This document shows positions 6,009 to 9,371 of a DNA stretch of 9,371 nt, piece after piece. How positions within the stretch are numbered: the stretch's first letter is position 1; every line of letters starts with the position of its first letter. Location: NCBI GenBank assembly GCA_023229485.1, contig JALNZJ010000018.1, positions 1 through 9,371 of the forward strand, read 5' to 3'. The stretch comes from a bacterium. GTDB lineage: Bacteria > Patescibacteriota > Minisyncoccia > Minisyncoccales > Minisyncoccaceae. Both the position numbers and the translations under genes were made by a program. The notes beneath the pieces were generated by a model. That model did not search any database, was not told where the DNA came from, and worked only from the letters and a program-made list of their open reading frames with translations.

Positions 6009-6695
6009 CTATTCCCAACTTTTAAGCCCACTTTCATTCAAATTAATTTTGGGTCCCAAAAATTGCGGTTTTTCGTCTAATAAAATATCAAGATATGCCT
6101 TAACGTCTGCAAAAATTTCACGGATAAACATTTTCTCTGCCCCAGAATAACTATGGAGATCGGCACTAAGTCCGTAAGCATTGTGCCCCAATTTTTTTGC
6201 AATAAACATTGCACGTGGCAAGTGGAAGTTTTGTGTTACTACTATTATTGACTTGACATCAAAAATGTATTTTGCTCGATACAGGCTATCGTAAGTATCA
6301 AAGCCTGCATGATCCAAAAAAATATCATCGGGTGGAATTCCTTTTTCTAATAGATATTTTTTGGCAGCCTCAACTTCATCATAATATTTTTTTCCATGAT
6401 CTCCACTGATAATTATTTTTAAAACCTTTTTATTTTCATAAAGCTTAATCGCAGTATCAACCCTATCTCTGAAAATATCACTCATTTCTTTATTCGGTTT
6501 TACGCTAGCACCTAAAATAAGTACCACCTGAGCGTTAGGAATTTGATTGATATCCTGATAAATCAATCCGCCACTTTCTTTGTTTACTATGTAATTTGAC
6601 CAAATTATAATAAATAAAATAAAAAGAAAAAGAGAAAAAATAAGTTTTCCTGCTTTTTTGATTATATTTTTTATATTCTCAATTATACTTCTCAT
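6009..6695 (-). CDS. SanA/YdcF-family DUF218 membrane protein, 228 aa
   Basis: Members of the SanA branch of DUF218 are inner-membrane proteins linked to envelope integrity; SanA of E. coli affects vancomycin sensitivity. Their biochemical activity is not settled. Residues 1-15 are basic, 17-36 form one membrane segment (KLIFSLFLFILFIIIW), and the DUF218 domain follows: VVLILGASV (57-65), FRDRVDTAIKLY (75-86), ISGDHG (96-101), DEVEAAKKYLLEKGI (106-120), LDHAGFDTYDSLYRAK (127-142), VVTQNFHLPRAMFIA (152-166). All family blocks are present and length is normal (about 220-240 aa). The domain should face the outside. No Shine-Dalgarno is seen; an extended -10 box sits six bases before ATG 6695, so the mRNA may be leaderless. 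It is divergent from the 6802 gene. Confidence 0.92.
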   Translation of the reverse strand: MRSIIENIKNIIKKAGKLIFSLFLFILFIIIWSNYIVNKESGGLIYQDINQIPNAQVVLILGASVKPNKEMSDIFRDRVDTAIKLYENKKVLKIIISGDHGKKYYDEVEAAKKYLLEKGIPPDDIFLDHAGFDTYDSLYRAKYIFDVKSIIVVTQNFHLPRAMFIAKKLGHNAYGLSADLHSYSGAEKMFIREIFADVKAYLDILLDEKPQFLGPKINLNESGLKSWE

Positions 6696-6701
6696 ATAAT
6701 G

Positions 6702-6710
6702 AATATATCA
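6702..6710 (-). promoter_or_regulatory. extended -10 promoter for the DUF218 gene
   Basis: On the minus strand TGATATATT gives an extended -10 (TG-N-TATATT, hexamer 6702-6707) six bases before ATG 6695. There is no good -35. A TTGTGA (6722-6727) lies only 14 bases upstream. The predicted +1 is the A of the ATG. Confidence 0.45.
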
Positions 6711-6752
6711 TATTTGCTTTTTCACAACCAGCTGGAGTTTTAATTGAAGAAC

Positions 6753-6780
6753 TTGACAAGAATACTTGATAGTATATAAT
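6753..6780 (+). promoter_or_regulatory. consensus promoter for the 6802-7476 gene
   Basis: Perfect TTGACA (6753-6758), 16 bases, perfect TATAAT (6775-6780). Predicted +1 near 6787 gives a leader of only about 15 nt. This is the strongest promoter in the window and suggests high basal expression. Confidence 0.85.
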
Positions 6781-6801
6781 CCAAATCGACAGTGGTTCAT
6801 T

Positions 6802-7476
6802 ATGAAAACAAAGGAAAGTAATTTAATTTCGGTTTTGATTACCTATAAACCGAAAAAACTCCAAGAGATTACTGAATTCCTTGGAGGAATAGAAATTTCT
6901 TTTGACGGTTATCTAAGATTGTTTATTGGTGCTATTTTTCCCGAAGTCCGATCTTTTGCGTTTGAAAATTTGCTTAGGTGCGAATTTTCTTCTCTAACAA
7001 AGGTTTTAGATAGAAAATTGGAACCTGACGAGGAAATACTTATTCTCAAGCGAATGCGGGACCTTGCTTCTAATTTTGAAGAGTATTACTTTGTTTATTC
7101 CAAATGCAAAAATCTGGATTATCGCAATAAAATCATTGAGGCAATGACTGGATTGGCAGCTACTTTTGAGGAGTGGGAACGAGTCTATGACTTACCCCAA
7201 GTGACTCAAAAAAAAGAGCAAGTATTTCAAAAATTAGTTGAATTGGCATCAACCCCAATACAATTATTCCAAATACTGAAGAGGATTGAGAGCAATGATG
7301 AAGAATCTAAAAACATCATTCTCCAAAAAATGAGAGACTGTGAGTCATCGATTGATTGGGTGCAAATTTATAACCAATCAACTGGGGAATGTGAGGAAAT
7401 CGCATTTCAAAAAACAAAAAAATTTTTAAGCGAAATGATTGAAGGTTTTGCAAAAACCAGCCATATACAAGTTTAA
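6802..7476 (+). CDS. helical-repeat protein with 30-residue repeats, 224 aa
   Basis: The protein is built of tandem helical repeats with a period of about 30 residues. Clear copies start near 81 (ILKRMRDLASNFEEYYFVY), 111 (IIEAMTGLAATFEEWERVY), 141 (VFQKLVELASTPIQLFQIL) and 172 (IILQKMRDCESSIDWVQIY). Weaker ones lie at about 53 and after 200. The consensus is M/L-x-x-L-A-S/A-x-F-E-E-W-x-x-V-Y. Such solenoids normally bind proteins or peptides; the partner is unknown. I recall similar LA-x-TFEEW-type repeats in hypothetical CPR proteins but cannot verify this. It is predicted cytosolic, with no signal or membrane segment. An upstream in-frame ATG (6766) lies inside the promoter, so ATG 6802 is chosen; it has no good Shine-Dalgarno. 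A terminator overlaps the stop, so this is a single-gene unit. Confidence 0.88.
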   Translation: MKTKESNLISVLITYKPKKLQEITEFLGGIEISFDGYLRLFIGAIFPEVRSFAFENLLRCEFSSLTKVLDRKLEPDEEILILKRMRDLASNFEEYYFVYSKCKNLDYRNKIIEAMTGLAATFEEWERVYDLPQVTQKKEQVFQKLVELASTPIQLFQILKRIESNDEESKNIILQKMRDCESSIDWVQIYNQSTGECEEIAFQKTKKFLSEMIEGFAKTSHIQV

Positions 7477-7491
7477 TCTTGTACTTTTTTT
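7466..7491 (+). terminator. intrinsic terminator of the repeat-protein gene
   Basis: TACAAG (7466-7471), six-base loop, CTTGTA (7478-7483), then C and seven T. The hairpin overlaps the stop codon at 7474-7476. Confidence 0.7.
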
Positions 7492-7542
7492 ATAAAAGAA
7501 TAAACATTTTAATTGCCTGAAGTGTTATCAATAAAAAATTTT

Positions 7543-7572
7543 GAGGTCTGACTAATTCTGAGGTCCGACCTC
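7543..7572. repeat. direct repeat and palindrome upstream of the small-protein promoter
   Basis: GAGGTCTGAC (7543-7552) and GAGGTCCGAC (7560-7569) are direct repeats with a 17-base period. The second is also half of the palindrome GAGGTC-C-GACCTC (7560-7572). It lies 27 bases upstream of the -35 box at 7599. It could be a regulator binding site or the remnant of a palindromic intergenic repeat. The rest of 7492-7598 shows nothing recognisable. Confidence 0.6.
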
Positions 7573-7598
7573 GCTTCCTTTGTGAGATAGACAGCCAC

Positions 7599-7627
7599 TT
7601 GACATTAGCGATGTTTTATATTATAAA
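7599..7627 (+). promoter_or_regulatory. promoter for the 7659-8301 pair
   Basis: Perfect TTGACA (7599-7604), 17 bases, TATAAA (7622-7627). Predicted +1 near 7634 gives a leader of about 25 nt containing AAGGAG. Confidence 0.8.
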
Positions 7628-7658
7628 GTGGGAGGACCTTTAAAAAGGAGTACCGAAA

Positions 7659-7952
7659 ATGGAAACGATTTTGGGATATTTAGTATTGGCGATAGTAGTA
7701 CTATCTCCAGTGGCATTACTTGTTGAACGAGTGATTCTCTTTCGGTTGTTAATGATAACCGAGATGTTAATCATTGATATTATCTTGTCTTTCGACGAGA
7801 TAAAGAATGAGATCATAAAAATTTCGAATATTGATAAAATATTATTTTCTTTATCTTCGTATAAGCAAATAAAATCAGATACCATAAAACCACCGCCAAA
7901 AATCCAATATATAATAATATTTTCGAATAGTATAATATATCGAATACGTTAA
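7659..7952 (+). CDS. small hypothetical membrane protein, 97 aa
   Basis: No family is recognised. The N-terminal third is very hydrophobic (about residues 4-40: GYLVLAIVVLSPVALL, then ILFRLLMITEMLIIDIIL) and should form one or two membrane segments split by a short charged turn (ERV). The rest (41-97) is polar, Ile/Lys/Ser-rich, with a PPP at about 78-80 and a short hydrophobic stretch near 84-90. AAGGAG (7645-7650) lies eight bases before ATG 7659, and a consensus promoter is 32 bases upstream, so expression is well supported. There is no terminator before the next gene (34-base gap), so it is probably co-transcribed with 7987-8301. The C-terminal half is extremely AT-rich and could be poorly conserved. 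The antisense frame 7640-7885 is a shadow. Confidence 0.75.
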   Translation: METILGYLVLAIVVLSPVALLVERVILFRLLMITEMLIIDIILSFDEIKNEIIKISNIDKILFSLSSYKQIKSDTIKPPPKIQYIIIFSNSIIYRIR

Positions 7953-7986
7953 ATTTCTTTTCAACTCCAAAAAGGAAGTGTTTAAA

Positions 7987-8301
7987 ATGAAGGCAACACA
8001 GACGCTATTTATTCCCATAATTGCAATAATCTTTATTGCAATCATGGCACACGTTGTACTGTTTATGACCAACTCAATGGCAATCACAATCATAATGGGA
8101 TGGCTAATGAGTATTCCGATGCTCGCATCGGTACGAATGCTAAAGTATATAAACTTTGATTATAGCGGTTGCGATAAATATCCAAGACCGTTCGCAACGT
8201 CCGCAAGAGTCGCATACAATACTTACCAGATAGCAAGCACATTTCATCCGAACCATGGATTTCCCCATTATATAGAGAAGGGGCGATTCTCAACATCATA
8301 A
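7987..8301 (+). CDS. small two-helix membrane protein, 104 aa
   Basis: No family is recognised. Two hydrophobic segments are visible: about 6-28 (TLFIPIIAIIFIAIMAHVVLF) and about 32-50 (AITIIMGWLMSIPMLASV). They are followed by a polar tail of about 50 residues rich in Tyr, Pro and His (for example HPNHGFPHY near 91-99). A GTG at 7978 is in frame, but the Shine-Dalgarno AAGGAAG (about 7971-7977) abuts it, so ATG 7987 with nine-base spacing is chosen. It is likely the second gene of an operon with 7659-7952. A strong terminator begins four bases after the stop. The codon use and G+C content look more balanced than in the upstream gene. Confidence 0.8.
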   Translation: MKATQTLFIPIIAIIFIAIMAHVVLFMTNSMAITIIMGWLMSIPMLASVRMLKYINFDYSGCDKYPRPFATSARVAYNTYQIASTFHPNHGFPHYIEKGRFSTS

Positions 8302-8304
8302 TAT

Positions 8305-8334
8305 CTGCGTAACATAAAACGCAGTATTTTTTTT
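8305..8334 (+). terminator. intrinsic terminator of the 7659-8301 operon
   Basis: CTGCGT (8305-8310), loop of eight, ACGCAG (8319-8324), then TA and eight T. Confidence 0.88.
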
Positions 8335-8341
8335 ATAAATT

Positions 8342-8370
8342 TTGACAAATTTGGTAAATTAGCTTAGATT
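8342..8370 (+). promoter_or_regulatory. promoter for the 8404-8613 gene
   Basis: Perfect TTGACA (8342-8347), 17 bases, TAGATT (8365-8370). Predicted +1 near 8377 gives a leader of about 27 nt. It starts eight bases after the previous terminator's T run. Confidence 0.7.
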
Positions 8371-8375
8371 CTAAG
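8363..8375. promoter_or_regulatory. palindrome over the -10 box, possible operator
   Basis: CTTAGA-T-TCTAAG is a perfect 6-1-6 inverted repeat that fully covers the -10 hexamer (8365-8370). A dimeric repressor bound here would block transcription. No regulator gene is recognisable in the window, and chance cannot be excluded. Confidence 0.35.
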
Positions 8376-8403
8376 AGGTACCTTTGTGCTTTCTGGAGGA
8401 GAG

Positions 8404-8613
8404 ATGAAATTAATATCAAGAATGATTAAAGCTACTTTGGCAGTATTCACGATTCTTGGTCTCTATGGGATTTGGAAAATAACCATAGACACAATGAACT
8501 ACAAGCAAACAGCAATATTCTATCAGCTAGAAGTTGCAACGTTTGTGTATGCAGCCGCTTGCTGCTTCTTAGTTTGTGTAATTGTTTTTTATCTGAAAAT
8601 TGAAACCAAATAA
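8404..8613 (+). CDS. small two-helix membrane protein, 69 aa
   Basis: No family is recognised. There are two predicted membrane segments, about 9-27 (ATLAVFTILGLYGIWKI) and about 45-65 (ATFVYAAACCFLVCVIVFYL), joined by a short polar loop (TIDTMNYKQTAIFYQLE) of about 17 residues. Both ends are basic, suggesting a hairpin with both termini inside the cell. Three cysteines cluster in the second helix (CC and C). A GTG at 8386 is in frame, but it lies upstream of the Shine-Dalgarno GGAGGAG (8395-8401), so ATG 8404 is chosen. It has its own promoter and terminator and is therefore monocistronic. Its Shine-Dalgarno is complementary to the C/U tract of the candidate sRNA at 2432-2525, a generic match that proves nothing alone. 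Confidence 0.82.
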   Translation: MKLISRMIKATLAVFTILGLYGIWKITIDTMNYKQTAIFYQLEVATFVYAAACCFLVCVIVFYLKIETK

Positions 8614-8638
8614 CTGTTTTAAAGCAGTTCTTTTTTTT
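8612..8638 (+). terminator. intrinsic terminator of the 8404-8613 gene
   Basis: AACTG (8612-8616) and CAGTT (8625-8629), extended inward by T-G and T-A pairs, then C and eight T. The hairpin starts inside the stop codon, and its T run supplies the first bases of the next -35 box. Confidence 0.8.
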
Positions 8639-8665
8639 GACAAAATCCACTTATTGCAATACATT
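8637..8665 (+). promoter_or_regulatory. promoter for the 8672-8800 gene (leaderless)
   Basis: Perfect TTGACA (8637-8642), 17 bases, TACATT (8660-8665). ATG 8672 is exactly seven bases after the -10 box, so the predicted +1 is the A of the start codon. This explains the lack of a Shine-Dalgarno. Confidence 0.65.
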
Positions 8666-8671
8666 AGTTTT

Positions 8672-8800
8672 ATGGCTCCATCGGCGAACGAATTAAGCGA
8701 GTTTCTGTTCTTTGTTGAAACGATTTTTAGTCTTTTTTTATGTCTCGGAATAGCGTATTTAGCGTTTATATTTTTACATAAAAAAAGTAAAAAAATTTAA
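8672..8800 (+). CDS. very small single-span membrane protein, 42 aa
   Basis: No family is recognised. A short acidic N-terminus (APSANELSE) is followed by one long hydrophobic segment, about residues 11-35 (FLFFVETIFSLFLCLGIAYLAFIFL), and a strongly basic tail (HKKSKKI). By the positive-inside rule the C-terminus is cytoplasmic. A longer frame from 8600 would run through the previous terminator and promoter, so ATG 8672 is the sensible start. No ribosome binding site exists, but the promoter geometry fits a leaderless mRNA. A strong terminator overlaps the stop codon. Promoter, frame and terminator together make a complete minimal gene, although a protein this small cannot be proved from sequence alone. 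Confidence 0.62.
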   Translation: MAPSANELSEFLFFVETIFSLFLCLGIAYLAFIFLHKKSKKI

Positions 8801-8823
8801 CTGCTTCCCATAAGCAGTTTTTT
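8799..8823 (+). terminator. intrinsic terminator of the 8672-8800 gene
   Basis: Perfect 8-bp stem AACTGCTT (8799-8806), loop CCCAT, AAGCAGTT (8812-8819), then further T. The stem resembles that of the terminator at 8612. Confidence 0.88.
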
Positions 8824-8825
8824 GA

Positions 8826-8852
8826 AACAAAAAACTTACCTTCTGGTAAGTT
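8826..8852 (-). terminator. intrinsic terminator of mreB
   Basis: Perfect 8-bp stem AACTTACC (8833-8840), loop of four, GGTAAGTT (8845-8852), read on the minus strand with a T run at 8826-8832. It follows the mreB stop by seven bases, so no mreC is co-transcribed downstream. Confidence 0.88.
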
Positions 8853-8859
8853 ATAAAAA

Positions 8860-9371
8860 CTATCTTGGAGTCTGGAGGTCTTCGATTTCGACTAATACAT
8901 CGTGATATTCATCCAAGTTCTCAAGCACCATTCCTGCACCTCTTGCAACGGCAGTCATTGGGTCTTCCATTATAAAGCAGGGGATTTTTGTTTCTTTATT
9001 TATTAATTTATCTAATCCACGTAATTGTGCTCCACCGCCCGCTAAGTAAATTCCCTTTTTCATAATATCTGATAATAATTCAGGAGGAGTAACTTCTACT
9101 GTATTCTTAATTTCGTTTACGATTTGAGTAACAGATTTTTCCAGTGCTTTTTTCACATCAAACTGGTTAATAATCACCTCTTCAGGTAATCCAGTAATTA
9201 GATTTCTCCCTCGCATTGCCATTTCCTTAACCTCTTTTTTGTCGGGCTCTTTTTCAAAATAAACAATTCCGATATTAATCTTAATCCTTTCAGCCGTCCT
9301 AACTCCTATTAATAGTTTGTAACGTTCTTGAGCGTAATCAATAATATCTTGATTTAATTTATCTCCAGCAA
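8860..9371 (-). CDS. mreB: MreB rod-shape actin homologue, C-terminal part (5' end cut by the window)
   Basis: MreB polymerises under the inner membrane and positions cell-wall synthesis to set cell shape. The visible 169 residues are about the C-terminal half of a roughly 340-residue protein. The frame is open to the window edge and begins AGDKLNQDIIDYA, matching the AGD block of MreB. Then come TAERIKINIG, the signature MRGRNLITGLP, TPPELLSDIMKKGIYLAGGGAQLRGLDKLI (adenosine/phosphate-binding loop region with GGGA), and EDPMTAVARGAG near the end. The stop is TAG. An internal ATG at 9222 is not the start, because conserved MreB sequence continues upstream of it. The gene is followed at once by its own terminator, so it ends its transcription unit. 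It is convergent with the small-protein genes. Confidence 0.97.
   Translation of the reverse strand, partial: AGDKLNQDIIDYAQERYKLLIGVRTAERIKINIGIVYFEKEPDKKEVKEMAMRGRNLITGLPEEVIINQFDVKKALEKSVTQIVNEIKNTVEVTPPELLSDIMKKGIYLAGGGAQLRGLDKLINKETKIPCFIMEDPMTAVARGAGMVLENLDEYHDVLVEIEDLQTPR

Noticed and set aside
5959..6150. 63-aa plus-strand frame
   Set aside because: It is antisense to the conserved C-terminus of the DUF218 gene and its 3' region, with no Shine-Dalgarno.
7640..8299. Minus-strand frames antisense to the small membrane proteins (7640-7885, 7875-8093, 8090-8299)
   Set aside because: They lack promoters and ribosome binding sites, whereas the plus-strand frames have both, so these are shadows.
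1..9371. CRISPR array, insertion sequence, tRNA or toxin-antitoxin pair
   Set aside because: I looked on both strands and found no regularly spaced repeats, transposase motifs, cloverleaf with TTCGA-type arm, or recognisable toxin/antitoxin families.

Overview
This AT-rich, compact window probably comes from a member of the Candidate Phyla Radiation (Patescibacteria, Parcubacteria-like). I infer this from the divergent 23S rRNA 5' domain, a 23S gene with no 16S gene in front of it, an archaeal-like thymidylate synthase fused to MtrA-like and DUF4346 segments, many small orphan proteins, and very short intergenic regions full of intrinsic terminators. All genes read cleanly in the standard bacterial code. 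Of the 13 stop codons visible, 10 are TAA, 3 are TAG and none is TGA.

Layout. Bases 1-1146 are the 5' part of a 23S rRNA gene on the minus strand, driven by its own promoter near 1315-1343 after a leader of about 160 nt that could fold as an attenuator. Upstream of it, also on the minus strand, are a very acidic 140-aa orphan (1581-2003) and a 74-aa orphan (2138-2362). Next comes what I consider the most interesting element, a probable small RNA of about 94 nt (2432-2525, minus). It has a consensus promoter, a 5' stem-loop that starts at +2, a single-stranded UCCUCCUCCU tract resembling the ribosomal anti-Shine-Dalgarno, and a 3' intrinsic terminator. A divergent 151-aa orphan follows (2653-3108, plus).

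From 3164 to 6695 all genes are on the minus strand: a YgjP-like zinc metalloprotease (3164-3727), the MtrA-like/thymidylate synthase/DUF4346 fusion (3866-5239), a membrane-anchored coiled-coil protein just upstream of it (5287-5859), and a SanA/YdcF-family DUF218 membrane protein (6009-6695). Bidirectional or minus-strand terminators separate these units.

From 6802 to 8800 genes run on the plus strand: a 224-aa helical-repeat protein with a 30-residue period, then four very small membrane proteins (97, 104, 69 and 42 aa). The four small genes are arranged in three transcription units, each with a TTGACA-17-TANNNT promoter; the units end in intrinsic terminators. The window closes with the 3' part of mreB (8860-9371, minus), the actin-like cell-shape protein.

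Several genes (6695, 5859 and 8672 starts) have a -10 box 6-7 nt before the ATG and no Shine-Dalgarno, so they are probably leaderless. Others (7659, 7987, 8404, 2653, 2362) have clear Shine-Dalgarno sequences. The thymidylate synthase, MreB, rRNA, SanA and YgjP genes are housekeeping functions. The remaining proteins are not recognised.
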